A stretch of DNA of 64,000 nucleotides from Streptomyces sp. B1I3 (GCF_030816615.1 NZ_JAUSYD010000001.1:3162001-3226000), one strand, 5' to 3'; positions 26,675-36,664 are shown, numbered from the stretch's first letter. Notes: generated by a model not told the origin, from the sequence alone. A program made the numbers and translations.

Positions 26675-27542
26675 CGGTCGTGTCCGCGCTCTCCTTGCTC
26701 GGTGTGGCCGTCCAGGCGGCGCAGAACAGCAGCAGCTTCGCGCTGAAGTTGATCCAGAGGAGGAGCGCGACCGGGACCCCGAAGGCGCCGTACATGCTCT
26801 TGGAGGCGACGCCGCTCATGTAGCTGCCGAGCAGCAGCTTGAGGAGCTCGAAGCCGATGGCACCGATGAGCCCCGCGACGATCAGCCGCCGCCGGGGCGG
26901 CTCCACGCCGGGCAGCAGGGTGAGCAGGTAGAGGAGCAGCAGGAAGTCGGCGAACGCGGCGACGGCCAGGGCGGCCACCTGGAGCAGTACGCCGCCCGCG
27001 CCGTGCTCGGGGATGCCCAGCAGGTCGGCGGTCCAGCCGATGGCCGTGGAGCCGATCGTGGACGCGGCGAGTGTCACGAGAGCCGCACCGCCGAGTCCGA
27101 GCAGCAGCACCGCGTCCTTGAGCTTGCGGATCACCGGATTGCCCTCGTCCGCGTCGTCCCTCTCCCAGACGGCGCGCAGGCAGTCCCGCAGCGAACCGAC
27201 CCAGCCGATGCCGGTGAAGAGCAGCAGCGCACCGGCGACCAGACCGACCGTGCCCGCGTGGGCCACGAGGTTCTCGATGCCCAGCTGGTCCGAGATGCCC
27301 GGCACCTGTTCGGCGAGCTTGTCCTCGATCGTCCGCAGCTGATCGGCGGAGAGCAGCGAGGCACCGATCGCCGCCCCGACCGCGATGAGCGGGAAGAGCG
27401 CCAGGAAACTGACAAAGGTGATCGCCGCGGCGAGCCTGGCCCAGTGGGCCCGGTCCAGCGTCTCGTAGGAGCGCCAGGCGTGCGTCTCCATCAGCCGCGC
27501 GAGAGGCGGCCCGATGACGGGGAGTCTTGTCAGCCAGTCCAT
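26622..27542 (-). CDS. YihY/BrkB family membrane protein
   Basis: A 306-residue integral membrane protein with about six segments and the family elements TFVSFLALFPLIAVGAAIG and ALLLFTGIGWVGSLRDCL. In other bacteria YihY/BrkB proteins are of uncertain function; older links to virulence or RNase BN are not reliable. The C-terminus is acidic and Ala/Pro-rich. ATG at 27542. It is divergent from the DprE1-like gene, and its end overlaps the carboxypeptidase gene. Confidence 0.87.
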   Translation of the reverse strand: MDWLTRLPVIGPPLARLMETHAWRSYETLDRAHWARLAAAITFVSFLALFPLIAVGAAIGASLLSADQLRTIEDKLAEQVPGISDQLGIENLVAHAGTVGLVAGALLLFTGIGWVGSLRDCLRAVWERDDADEGNPVIRKLKDAVLLLGLGGAALVTLAASTIGSTAIGWTADLLGIPEHGAGGVLLQVAALAVAAFADFLLLLYLLTLLPGVEPPRRRLIVAGLIGAIGFELLKLLLGSYMSGVASKSMYGAFGVPVALLLWINFSAKLLLFCAAWTATPSKESADTTVSDEADGAPGPAAASAG

Positions 27543-27670
27543 GACGTACGCCTACCCTGCCGGACGCGGAAAACCGAGGTCCCGTAACTCTCCGGCTTCC
27601 GGTCACCCATTTCGGTGAGTGCTGTAACAAATCCCTCAAAAGGGTTTTCCCGGGCGATACGGTCACCTCC

Positions 27671-29020
27671 ATGTCCGTCGACACGGTGTCCATGACCGGC
27701 TGGGGCCGCACCTCCCCGACGACCGCGCTGCGGTTCTGCCCCCGTACGTACGAGGAGGCCGTCGTCGCCGTGCGGGGCCGCGGGCCCCGGGGGGTCGTCG
27801 CCCGCGGGCTGGGCCGCGCCCACGGCGACGCCGCGCAGAACGCGGGCGGCTCCGTCGTCGACATGACCGCGCTGAACCGGATCCGCACGGTCGACGCCGT
27901 CCACGGCACGGTGGTCTGCGAGGCCGGGACCGACCTGCACCACCTGATGCGGGTACTCCTGCCGCTCGGCTGGTTCGTGCCGGTCACCCCTGCGACCCGC
28001 CATGTCACCGTCGGCGGCGCGATCGCCTCCGACGTCCACGGCAGGAACCACCTCTGGGCCGGTTCCTTCGCCCGGCACGTGCGCTCCCTCGACCTGCTCA
28101 CCGCCGACGGCGAGGTGCGTACGGTGCTGCCGGGCACCCCGCTGTTCGACGCGACCACGGGCGGCCTGGGGCTGACCGGCGTCATCCTCTCCGCCACGCT
28201 CGGCTTCCGCCCCGTCGCCACCTCGATGATGTCGGTCGCCACCGAGCGCGCGGCCGACCTCGACGAGGCGATGGCCCGGCTCGCCGCCTCGGGCGGGTCC
28301 ACCCCGTACGCGGCGGCCCGGATCGATCTCCTGGCGCACGGGAAGGCGACAGGACGCGCCGTCGTGACCCGGGGGGAACACGCACCGCTGGACGCGCTCC
28401 CGGCGCGCGCCCGGCGCACACCGCTCGCCTTCCGCACCGGGCAGTTGCCCGCGGCTCCCCCGTTCCTGCCTCCCGCACTGCTCGGCCGGACCTCCGCGGC
28501 GCTCCTGGGCGAGCTGCGCCACCGCAGCGCCCCCCTCTCCCGCGTCGGGGAGCTCCAGCGGATCTCCGCCTTCTTCCATCCGCTGGACGCCGTTCCCCAC
28601 TGGAACCGCCTCTTCGGGCGGGCCGGCTTCGTGCGCTACCAGTTCGCCGTCGGCCACGGGCAGGAGGAGACGGTGCACCGCATCGTCCGCAGGCTCTCGG
28701 CCCGTCGCACCCCCGCCTTCCAGGCCGTGCTCAAACGCTTCGGCGCCGCCGGCCCCGGCTGGCTGTCGTTCCCCGTGCCCGGCTGGACGCTCTCCTTCGG
28801 GCTGCCCGCGGGGCTGCCCGGACTGTCGCGGCTGCTGGACGGTCTCGACGACGAGGTGGCGGGGGCGGGGGGCCGGGTCTGCCTGGCGAAGGACGCACGG
28901 CTGCACCCGGACGCCGTTGCCGCGATGTATCCGAGACTCGCCGAGTTCCGCGCCCTGCGCGAGGAGCTGGACCCGGACGGCGCCTTCCGGTCGGACCTGT
29001 CCCGCCGTCTCGGGCTGTGA
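27671..29020 (+). CDS. FAD-linked oxidoreductase, DprE1-like
   Basis: A 449-residue vanillyl-alcohol-oxidase-type flavoprotein resembling DprE1, which oxidises decaprenyl-phosphoryl-ribose at C2. FAD-binding elements are ARGLGRAHGDAAQNAGG (44-60) and TVGGAIASDVHGRNH (113-127); Lys407 in LAKDARL matches the catalytic lysine region. At the position of the cysteine targeted by benzothiazinones in mycobacteria there is Ser375 (GWTLSF versus GWNICV). The following gene is a DprE2-like reductase, giving the full two-step epimerase. Streptomyces lack mycobacterial arabinogalactan, so the product's use is unclear. ATG at 27671 after a possible CACCTCC-preceded start; no strong Shine-Dalgarno site is seen. 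Confidence 0.85.
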   Translation: MSVDTVSMTGWGRTSPTTALRFCPRTYEEAVVAVRGRGPRGVVARGLGRAHGDAAQNAGGSVVDMTALNRIRTVDAVHGTVVCEAGTDLHHLMRVLLPLGWFVPVTPATRHVTVGGAIASDVHGRNHLWAGSFARHVRSLDLLTADGEVRTVLPGTPLFDATTGGLGLTGVILSATLGFRPVATSMMSVATERAADLDEAMARLAASGGSTPYAAARIDLLAHGKATGRAVVTRGEHAPLDALPARARRTPLAFRTGQLPAAPPFLPPALLGRTSAALLGELRHRSAPLSRVGELQRISAFFHPLDAVPHWNRLFGRAGFVRYQFAVGHGQEETVHRIVRRLSARRTPAFQAVLKRFGAAGPGWLSFPVPGWTLSFGLPAGLPGLSRLLDGLDDEVAGAGGRVCLAKDARLHPDAVAAMYPRLAEFRALREELDPDGAFRSDLSRRLGL

Positions 29021-29123
29021 ATCCGGGCTCCGATCCGAGCCCCACCCACCTGCACGACCACCCCGCACGCCCGCCCCGCCACGCCCACCCCGCACACCCG
29101 GTCCACGTCGCCAGGAGTTTCCC

Positions 29124-29882
29124 GTGAAGGACGCCTTCGGTGCCCCGCAGTCCCTGCTCGTCCTCGGCGGCACCTCCGAGATCGGTCTGGCCACCGCGCG
29201 CCGGCTGATCGCCCGCCGCACCCGCACGGTCCGGCTGGCCGGCCGCCCCTCCCCCGCCCTGGAGCGGGCCGCGGCCGAGCTGCGCGAGCTGGGCGCGGAC
29301 GTCCGCACGATCGCCTTCGACGCCCTCGATCCCGCGTCCCACGAGGAGGTGCTCGGAAAGGTCTTCGCCGACGGCGACGTCGACGCGGTACTGCTGGCCT
29401 TCGGCATCCTCGGCGACCAGGCGCGCGACGAGGAGGAACCGCTCTCCGCGGTCCGGGTGGCTCAGACGAACTACACGGGAGCGGTCTCCGCCGGCCTGGT
29501 CTGCGCCGGCGCACTCCAGGCGCAGGGCCACGGAGCGCTGGTCGTGCTCTCGTCGGTGGCGGGTGAGCGGGCCAGGCGGGCCGACTTCATCTACGGCTCC
29601 AGCAAGGCGGGCCTGGACCTCTTCGCGCAGGGCCTCGGGGACGCACTGCACGGGACGGGGGTGCACGTGATGGTCGTGCGCCCCGGCTTCGTGCGGTCGA
29701 GGATGACGGCGGGGCGCGAGCAGGAGCCGCTCGCCACCACCCCCGGCGCGGTCGCGGACGCGATCGTGACGGGCCTGCGGCGGCGCTCGGAGACCGTATG
29801 GGTGCCCGGCGCCCTGCGGGTGGTCATGTCGGCCCTGCGGCACGTGCCGCGCCCGCTGTTCCGGCGGCTGCCGGTGCGGTGA
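29124..29882 (+). CDS. Short-chain dehydrogenase, DprE2-like decaprenylphosphoryl-keto-pentose reductase
   Basis: A 252-residue SDR enzyme. The NAD(P) site is VLGGTSEIGLATAR (13-26), the catalytic Tyr and Lys are in YGSSK, with Ser in VLSSVAGE. The C-terminal basic/hydrophobic stretch resembles the membrane-associating end of DprE2. It would reduce the keto-intermediate made by the preceding DprE1-like enzyme to decaprenyl-phosphoryl-arabinose. GTG start after CCAGGAG. About 100 bp after the DprE1-like gene, same strand. Confidence 0.85.
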   Translation: MKDAFGAPQSLLVLGGTSEIGLATARRLIARRTRTVRLAGRPSPALERAAAELRELGADVRTIAFDALDPASHEEVLGKVFADGDVDAVLLAFGILGDQARDEEEPLSAVRVAQTNYTGAVSAGLVCAGALQAQGHGALVVLSSVAGERARRADFIYGSSKAGLDLFAQGLGDALHGTGVHVMVVRPGFVRSRMTAGREQEPLATTPGAVADAIVTGLRRRSETVWVPGALRVVMSALRHVPRPLFRRLPVR

Positions 29883-29894
29883 GACGGCAGGCCG

Positions 29895-30485
29895 TCAGGG
29901 CCGCAGCGTCGGCCGTCCCACGGGCCGGCCGCCCTGGGCCGGCACGGCGGTCGGGCCGCCGCCGGCCCCGAACGGGAATTCGTTGATCTGGCGCCAGACA
30001 CTGTCCGCGCCCTGTTCGTACAGCCCGAAGGAACCGCAGGTCCAGGCCGCCTCGTAGGAGGAGAGCTCCTCGTACGCACGGTCCATCGCCTCCTCCGCGA
30101 TGCCGTGCGCCACGGTCACGTGCGGGTGGTACGGGAACTGCAGCTCGCGCACCAGCGGTCCCGAAGCCTCCCGGACCCGCTTCTGGAGCCAGGAACAGGC
30201 CGAGGCGCCCTCGACGACCTGGACGAAGACGACGGGTGACAGCGGACGGAAGGTGCCCGTGCCGGACAGCCGCATCGGGAAGGGGCGGCCGGCCGCGGCG
30301 ATCCCGTCGAGGTGCGCCTCGATCGCCGGCAGGTCGGCCCCCTCGGCCTCGGTCGGCGGGAGGAGGGTGACGTGGGTGGGAATGCCGTACGCGGCAGGGT
30401 CCCCGAAGCTCGCGCGCCGCTCCTGGAGCAGGCTGCCGTACGGCTCCGGGACCGCGATCGAAACGCCAAGCGTTACGGTCCCCAC
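29895..30485 (-). CDS. 2'-5' RNA ligase family protein (LigT/phosphoesterase fold)
   Basis: A 196-residue 2H phosphoesterase-superfamily protein. Both HxT motifs are present: HVT at residues 38-40 and 122-124 (YHPHVTVAHG). Family members hydrolyse or form 2'-5' phosphodiesters, for example cyclic phosphates on RNA or nucleotides. The C-terminal 30 residues are Gly/Pro-rich. GTG start with GAGGAG 6 bp upstream. It follows trpS by about 100 bp on the same strand and may be read through. The physiological substrate is not known. Confidence 0.87.
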   Translation of the reverse strand: MGTVTLGVSIAVPEPYGSLLQERRASFGDPAAYGIPTHVTLLPPTEAEGADLPAIEAHLDGIAAAGRPFPMRLSGTGTFRPLSPVVFVQVVEGASACSWLQKRVREASGPLVRELQFPYHPHVTVAHGIAEEAMDRAYEELSSYEAAWTCGSFGLYEQGADSVWRQINEFPFGAGGGPTAVPAQGGRPVGRPTLRP

Positions 30486-30587
30486 ATCGTTCTCCTCAAT
30501 CGTCGATGGTCGATTTTCGGCCGTACCGGCAGTCGTACCGACGCCAGTGTGCCGCGTCGGGCCGTGCCGCCGCCAGGGTCCTTTGAC

Positions 30588-31613
<1,026 letters not shown>

Positions 31614-31767
31614 TCAGGTGCGGAACCGATCTCCGCCAAGCGGTGCGGGAAAGATGTGCGGGCGGCGCACAGGGCGCGCCGCGCTTCGAAGGTTTCCCCG
31701 TGCGTGATCCGACCGACGATACAAAGTGGGCACACCCCGCCCACCCCGCACGACGAACGGAGACCCC

Positions 31768-32973
31768 GTGCCGACCACGGAAACCGCCCTCGCCTCCGCC
31801 GAGGCGCACAGTGCGCACAACTACCACCCGTTGCCGGTCGTCGTCGCCTCGGCGGACGGTGCCTGGATGACCGACGTCGAGGGGCGTCGCTACCTCGACA
31901 TGCTGGCCGGTTACTCGGCGCTCAATTTCGGCCACGGCAACCGGCGTCTGATCGACGCGGCCAAGGCCCAGCTGGAGCGGGTGACGCTGACCTCGCGGGC
32001 CTTCCACCACGACCGGTTCGCCGACTTCTGCGCGGGGCTCGCCGATTTGTGCGGCATGGAGATGGTCCTGCCCATGAACACCGGCGCGGAGGCGGTGGAG
32101 ACGGCGGTGAAGACGGCCCGCAAGTGGGGCTACCGCGTCAAGGGGGTGCCGGACGGGATGGCGAAGATCATCGTGGCCGCCGGGAACTTCCACGGCAGGA
32201 CGACGACGATCGTCAGCTTCTCCACCGATTCCGAGGCGCGGGCCGACTTCGGCCCCTACACGCCCGGGTTCGAGATCGTGCCGTACGGGGACCTGACCGC
32301 GCTCGGCGAGGCGATGACCGAGAACACCGTGGCGGTGCTCATGGAGCCGATCCAGGGCGAGGCCGGGGTCCTGGTGCCACCACCCGGTTATCTGGCGGGG
32401 GTGCGCGAGATGACCCGGGAGCGGAACGTCCTGTTCATCGCCGACGAGATCCAGTCGGGCCTCGGCCGTACCGGCAGGACCTTCGCGTGCGAGCACGAGG
32501 GTGTGGTGCCCGACATGTACGTGCTGGGCAAGGCGCTGGGCGGCGGCGTGGTGCCTGTTTCGGCCGTGGTGTCCTCGGCCGCGGTGCTGGGGGTCTTCCG
32601 CGCCGGCGAGCACGGGTCGACCTTCGGCGGGAACCCGCTGGCCTGCGCGGTCGCGCTGGAGGTGATCGCGATGCTGCGCACGGGCGAGTTCCAGCAGCGG
32701 GCGACGGAGCTGGGCGACCACCTCCACCACGAGCTCGGGCTGCTGGCCGGCGGGGGCCCGGTGACGGCCGTACGGGGACGCGGTCTGTGGGCGGGCGTCG
32801 ACATCGCCCCGGCGCTCGGCACGGGCCGGGAGATCTCGGAGAAGCTGATGGACCGTGGGGTCCTGGTCAAGGACACCCACGGCTCCACGATCCGGATCGC
32901 CCCGCCCCTGGTGATCACCAAGGAGGACCTGGACTGGGGCCTGGACCAGCTCCGGGGCGTGCTGCGGGGCTGA
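31768..32973 (+). CDS. rocD: Ornithine aminotransferase (ornithine-oxo-acid transaminase)
   Basis: A 401-residue class III PLP aminotransferase, probably converting ornithine and 2-oxoglutarate to glutamate-5-semialdehyde. AHNYHPLPVVV at the N-terminus and GYSALNFGHGN are characteristic of RocD. The PLP site includes NTGAEAVETAVKTARKWGY, the Asp in FIADEIQSGLGRTG and the Schiff-base lysine in LGKALGGG. GTG at 31768 follows ACGGAGACC; an upstream in-frame start adds 14 unlikely residues. A class III enzyme of slightly different specificity cannot be excluded. Confidence 0.88.
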   Translation: MPTTETALASAEAHSAHNYHPLPVVVASADGAWMTDVEGRRYLDMLAGYSALNFGHGNRRLIDAAKAQLERVTLTSRAFHHDRFADFCAGLADLCGMEMVLPMNTGAEAVETAVKTARKWGYRVKGVPDGMAKIIVAAGNFHGRTTTIVSFSTDSEARADFGPYTPGFEIVPYGDLTALGEAMTENTVAVLMEPIQGEAGVLVPPPGYLAGVREMTRERNVLFIADEIQSGLGRTGRTFACEHEGVVPDMYVLGKALGGGVVPVSAVVSSAAVLGVFRAGEHGSTFGGNPLACAVALEVIAMLRTGEFQQRATELGDHLHHELGLLAGGGPVTAVRGRGLWAGVDIAPALGTGREISEKLMDRGVLVKDTHGSTIRIAPPLVITKEDLDWGLDQLRGVLRG

Positions 32974-33019
32974 GCGCCAGCCGCCGGGCACCGGCCGGGG
33001 TGCCGGGCGCGGGGGCTTC

Positions 33020-33058
33020 CGTCCGGATCAGGCCCGCGAGCCCGGCATGGTCCGGACG
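33020..33058. terminator. Possible bidirectional terminator
   Basis: Inverted repeat CGTCCGGA / TCCGGACG with a 23-base spacer, between the convergent rocD and ATP-grasp genes. Confidence 0.4.
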
Positions 33059-33065
33059 CGAGACG

Positions 33066-34253
33066 CTAGAGGATGACGTGGGGCAGGAAGCGGGCGTACT
33101 CGTCCGTGACCGGTCCCGCCGACTCCCGGATGCCGAGCCCGGCCGCCTCGCTCCCGACCACCCAGGCGCCGAGGACCACCCGGTTGCCCGCGAAGTCCGG
33201 CAGCGGCGCGAACTCCTGGTAGCAGCAGGCCTCGTAGCGCGTCACCGGCGCGCTGCCCGGTTCGTGCACGGTGACTCCGGCGCCCTCGCGGCCGAGCAGC
33301 GGTTTGGTGACGTAACCCGCCGCCCCGTCGCCCGCGAGTTCGCGCGGGCCGTCGAGGTAGGCGGGCAGCAGGTTCGGGTGTCCGGGGTACAGCTCCCACA
33401 ACAAGGCCAGCAGTGCCTTGTTGGAGAGGAGCATCTTCCAGGCGGGCTCGATCCAGCAGGTGGTGCCGGTGCCGCCGCCGTTGTCGAGGGTGTCCAGCAC
33501 ATGCGGCCCGAACCGGTCGGTCGCCAGCCACTCCCACGGGTAGAGCTTGAAGCAGCTGCGGATGAATCGGAGCCGCTCGTCGACGAAACGGCCGGTCAGC
33601 CGGTCCCAGCCGATCCGCTCCACGGAGAGGGCCTCCGTGGCGATGCCGGCCTGTTCGGCGGTCTCCCGCAGATAGGCGACGGTCATCAGGTCCTCGCCCA
33701 GCTCGTCACCGTCGGAGTGGACGAAGTGCAGCGGGCCGGACGGCAGGAGGGGGGCCTGCCGCTTCCACGCGTCGACGAGGCGCTCGTGCAGCGAGTTCCA
33801 CTGGTCGGCCCCGGGGAAGCGGTCTTCCATCCAGAACCACTGGGGACCGGCCGCCTCCAGGAGGGAGGTCGGCGTGTCGGCGTTGTACTCCAGCATCTTG
33901 GCCGGCCCCGAGCCGTCGTACCGCAGGTCGAACCGGCCGTACAGGGAGGGGAGTTCAGCTCGGCGGCGCCAGGACTCGGCGATCAGCCCCGCCAGCCGGC
34001 GGTCGGTGATGCCGAGGTCGGCGAAGCGGTCGTGCTCGACGATGTACGCGGCTGCGGCCAGGCACATCGCGTGGAGCTCCTCCACGACCTCCTCCAGCGC
34101 CTCGACCTCGGGCAACGAGAAGACGTAGTAGGCGCTCTCGTCCCAGTACGGGCGCAGCGATCCGTCCGGGTAGCGGGTCAGGGGGTAGACCAGCCCCTGC
34201 TCCTCGACGGTCCGCTGCCAGCCGGGGCGGGGCTCGATGGTGCGGCGCTCCAT
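33066..34253 (-). CDS. Glutathionylspermidine synthase-like ATP-grasp ligase (YgiC/YjfC type)
   Basis: A 395-residue ATP-grasp enzyme resembling the synthetase domain of glutathionylspermidine synthase. Visible elements are YGRFDLRYDG, MLEYNADTPTSLLEA (acidic substrate/metal site), DELGEDLMTV, the LSNKALLALLWELYPG stretch and the ATP loop KPLLGREGAGV. In E. coli the homologues YgiC and YjfC sit beside small lipoproteins; here the gene begins 5 bp after a small lipoprotein gene. The likely reaction is ATP-dependent amide bond formation between a peptide carboxylate and an amine; substrate unknown. The start at 34253 is set by the conserved beginning and operon spacing. Confidence 0.85.
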   Translation of the reverse strand: MERRTIEPRPGWQRTVEEQGLVYPLTRYPDGSLRPYWDESAYYVFSLPEVEALEEVVEELHAMCLAAAAYIVEHDRFADLGITDRRLAGLIAESWRRRAELPSLYGRFDLRYDGSGPAKMLEYNADTPTSLLEAAGPQWFWMEDRFPGADQWNSLHERLVDAWKRQAPLLPSGPLHFVHSDGDELGEDLMTVAYLRETAEQAGIATEALSVERIGWDRLTGRFVDERLRFIRSCFKLYPWEWLATDRFGPHVLDTLDNGGGTGTTCWIEPAWKMLLSNKALLALLWELYPGHPNLLPAYLDGPRELAGDGAAGYVTKPLLGREGAGVTVHEPGSAPVTRYEACCYQEFAPLPDFAGNRVVLGAWVVGSEAAGLGIRESAGPVTDEYARFLPHVIL

Positions 34254-34258
34254 GCGGG

Positions 34259-34534
34259 TCAGCCGCCGCCGGTGCCGGAGCTGCCGAAACCGCCGCGGTC
34301 GACCGCGGACTTGTCGAAGCTTCCGCCGGAGAGCTTGCCGCTGTGGCTGCTGCCCCCGTAGTAGTAGGAACCGCTGCCGCCGCTGCCCTTGCACTCGTAG
34401 CTGGGCAGTTCCTCCCGGGTCACCCGGTCGGCACACCGCCTGTCGGGTTCGGACCCGCAAGCGGTGAGCGTCGCCGCGAGCAGCCCCACGCCACCGAGCA
34501 CCACCGTGCTCGACCGCAGCCTGCGCCTGATCAT
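34259..34534 (-). CDS. Small lipoprotein with RGGFG tail (YgiB/DUF1190-like)
   Basis: A 91-residue lipoprotein. Signal peptide and lipobox LTACG are at residues 1-27, then CADRVTREELPSYECKG and a Ser/Gly/Tyr-rich stretch ending in VDRGGFGSSGTGGG. The RGGFG element near the C-terminus is like that of E. coli YgiB (DUF1190) proteins, which also pair with an ATP-grasp ligase. ATG at 34534 has a GGGACGG site upstream. The gene is 5 bp before the ATP-grasp gene, so the two form an operon. It may be the ligase's substrate; that is inference. Confidence 0.78.
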   Translation of the reverse strand: MIRRRLRSSTVVLGGVGLLAATLTACGSEPDRRCADRVTREELPSYECKGSGGSGSYYYGGSSHSGKLSGGSFDKSAVDRGGFGSSGTGGG

Positions 34535-34706
34535 GTTCCGTCCCCCCGTCGTACCCACGAACCATTCGACTGCCGGTCAACCACTCCGACTTAACAGTCA
34601 GATTAGATGGCTGGCCAGCCTGGCCGAAACCCGGTGACGAGGCCCCCGCCCTCCATGTCCGGACCTCCGGCGCCCACGGCTCCACCCGCCGTCCCGCACC
34701 GGGCCG

Positions 34707-36104
34707 TCACGGCAGTACCCGGCAGAGGGCGTCCAGCGCCCCCGCCCAGCCGCTCTCCGACGGAGAGCCGTAGCCGATCACCAGGCCGTCCTGGACCGGC
34801 TCCGCCTCCCGGTGCCGGAACCGCGACAGCCGCTCCAGAGCGAGCCCCTGCCATGCTGCGGCCCGGGCCACCGACTGCTCGGTGCCCTCCGGGAGTTCGA
34901 GCACCGCGTGCAGCCCGGCCGCGATTCCGCTCACCCGGCAGCCCGGCACCCGCTCGGCGAGCGTCTGTACGAGCTGGTCGCGGCGCCGCCGGTAGCGCAG
35001 CCGGACGGAGCGCACGTGGCGGTCGTACGCCCCCGACCTCATGAACTCCGCGAGTGTCAGCTGGTCCAGCGTCCCGGACATCCAGTCGGAAGCGCCCTTC
35101 GCCTCGCACACCTCCCCCACCAGCCGCTGGGGCAGCACCATCCAGGCCAGCCTCAGCCCCGGGGCGAGGGACTTGCTGGACGTCCCCAGGTAGACGACCC
35201 GTTCGGGATCGAGGCCCTGGAGGGCACCCACCGGCTGCCGGTCGTAGCGGAACTCGCCGTCGTAGTCGTCCTCCAGGATCAGCCCCGACCCGGACCGCGC
35301 CCAGTCGATCGCCTCGGCCCGCCGGTCCGGGTGCAGCGGCACGCCCGTGGGGAACTGGTGGGCGGGGGTCATCAGCACCGCGCCCACGCCCCGCATCCCG
35401 CCCAGTTCACCGGTCCGGGCCCCGAGCGCGTCCACCGGCAGGCACGGGGTGCGCAGGCCCGCCTCGGCCAGGATGTTCCAGTGGATGTCGAGTCCGTACG
35501 ACTCCACGGCCGTCTCCCGCACCCGGCGCTGCCGCAGCACCTTCCCCATCAGCATCAGCCCGTGGACGAACCCGGAGCAGATCACGATGCGTTCCGGGTC
35601 CGCGTACACCCCGCGCGCCCTCGCCAGGTAGTCCGCCAGCACGGTGCGCAGCTCGATGCGCCCCTGGGGGTCGGCGTACCCGAAGGCCTCGTCGGGGGCG
35701 GCGGTGAGGGCGCGCCGGGACGCCTTGAGCCATTCGGTGCGCGGGAACGCCGAGAGGTCCGGCGACCCGGGCATCAGATTGTGCACGGGGCGCCGCTCCT
35801 GGCGGGACCGTACCGGCCGGGTGGCCGGCCTCCGGGCGACGGCCCGCTGCGCGACCCTGGTCCCCGAGCCCTGACGTGCGGTGAGCCAGCCCTCCGCGAC
35901 CAGTTCGGCGTAGGCGTCCGCGACGGTGTTGCGGGCTATGCCGAGGTCGACGGCGAGTGTCCGGGAGGAGGGCAGCCGGGTGCCGGGCACCAGCCGGCCG
36001 CTGCGCACCGCGTCCCGCAGCGCGTTCACCAACCCGCTGCGCACTCCGGCGCCGACCGGTTCGATGTGCAGGTCGGCACCGAAAGCGGCCCAGGTATCCG
36101 TCAT
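34707..36104 (-). CDS. MocR/PdxR-type regulator (GntR domain fused to aminotransferase)
   Basis: A 465-residue chimeric transcription factor. The N-terminal winged helix is GntR-like (LVNALRDAVRSGRLVPGTRL, PSSRTLAVDLGIARNTVADA, ARQGSGTRV). A linker of basic residues joins it to a fold-type I aminotransferase domain (from about 125) with YADPQGRIELR, GFVHGLMLMGK, LILEDDYDGEFRYDR and the PLP lysine in YLGTSSKSLAPGLRL. MocR proteins bind PLP and usually regulate a divergent gene. Here the divergent gene, 47 bp away, encodes an AhpD-like protein. It is not a PdxR by context, since no PLP synthase genes are adjacent. Confidence 0.9.
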   Translation of the reverse strand: MTDTWAAFGADLHIEPVGAGVRSGLVNALRDAVRSGRLVPGTRLPSSRTLAVDLGIARNTVADAYAELVAEGWLTARQGSGTRVAQRAVARRPATRPVRSRQERRPVHNLMPGSPDLSAFPRTEWLKASRRALTAAPDEAFGYADPQGRIELRTVLADYLARARGVYADPERIVICSGFVHGLMLMGKVLRQRRVRETAVESYGLDIHWNILAEAGLRTPCLPVDALGARTGELGGMRGVGAVLMTPAHQFPTGVPLHPDRRAEAIDWARSGSGLILEDDYDGEFRYDRQPVGALQGLDPERVVYLGTSSKSLAPGLRLAWMVLPQRLVGEVCEAKGASDWMSGTLDQLTLAEFMRSGAYDRHVRSVRLRYRRRRDQLVQTLAERVPGCRVSGIAAGLHAVLELPEGTEQSVARAAAWQGLALERLSRFRHREAEPVQDGLVIGYGSPSESGWAGALDALCRVLP

Positions 36105-36151
36105 GGAAATGGACCATACCGGTGCGCCACCCGCGCCGTAGCGTCATATCC

Positions 36152-36664
36152 ATGACGACGCACACGCACTCCCACGCATCCGCCGAGCACGCCCCCGAGC
36201 ACCCCGCCCGCCTGCAGTGGGCCCAGCTCGCCCCCGAGGTGTACAAGGCCATGGTCCGGCTGGACATCGCGGCCTCCAAGGGGCTCGACCCGGTGCTCGT
36301 CGAACTCGTGAAGATCCGCGCCTCGCAGCTCAACCGCTGCGCACTGTGTCTGGACATGCACTCGAAGGACGCGCTGGCGGCGGGCGAATCCGTCGAGCGG
36401 ATCATTCAGCTCGGCGCCTGGGAGGAGTCGCAGCACTTCTACACGGAGAAGGAACTGGCGGCGATCGAGCTGACGGAGACCGTGACCGTACTGACCGACG
36501 GCTTCGTGCCGGACGAGGTCTACGCGAAGGCCGCCAAGCACTTCGAAGAGGCCGAGCTCGCCCAGCTGCTCGCCGCCATCACGGTGATCAACGCGTGGAA
36601 CCGCTTCGGGGTGGCCACCCGCCAGGTCCCCGGCCACTACACGCCCGGTGACATCAAGCACTGA
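36152..36664 (+). CDS. Carboxymuconolactone decarboxylase / AhpD-like protein
   Basis: A 170-residue protein of the CMD/AhpD family. The redox motif is CALCLDMHSKDA, with the CxxC pair and downstream His of peroxidase-type members, and an upstream Glu in VELVKIRASQLN. A His-rich N-terminus (TTHTHSHASAEH) could bind metal. Likely an alkylhydroperoxidase- or disulfide-type reductase. ATG at 36152. Divergent from the MocR regulator with a 47-bp gap, so probably its target. Confidence 0.87.
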   Translation: MTTHTHSHASAEHAPEHPARLQWAQLAPEVYKAMVRLDIAASKGLDPVLVELVKIRASQLNRCALCLDMHSKDALAAGESVERIIQLGAWEESQHFYTEKELAAIELTETVTVLTDGFVPDEVYAKAAKHFEEAELAQLLAAITVINAWNRFGVATRQVPGHYTPGDIKH

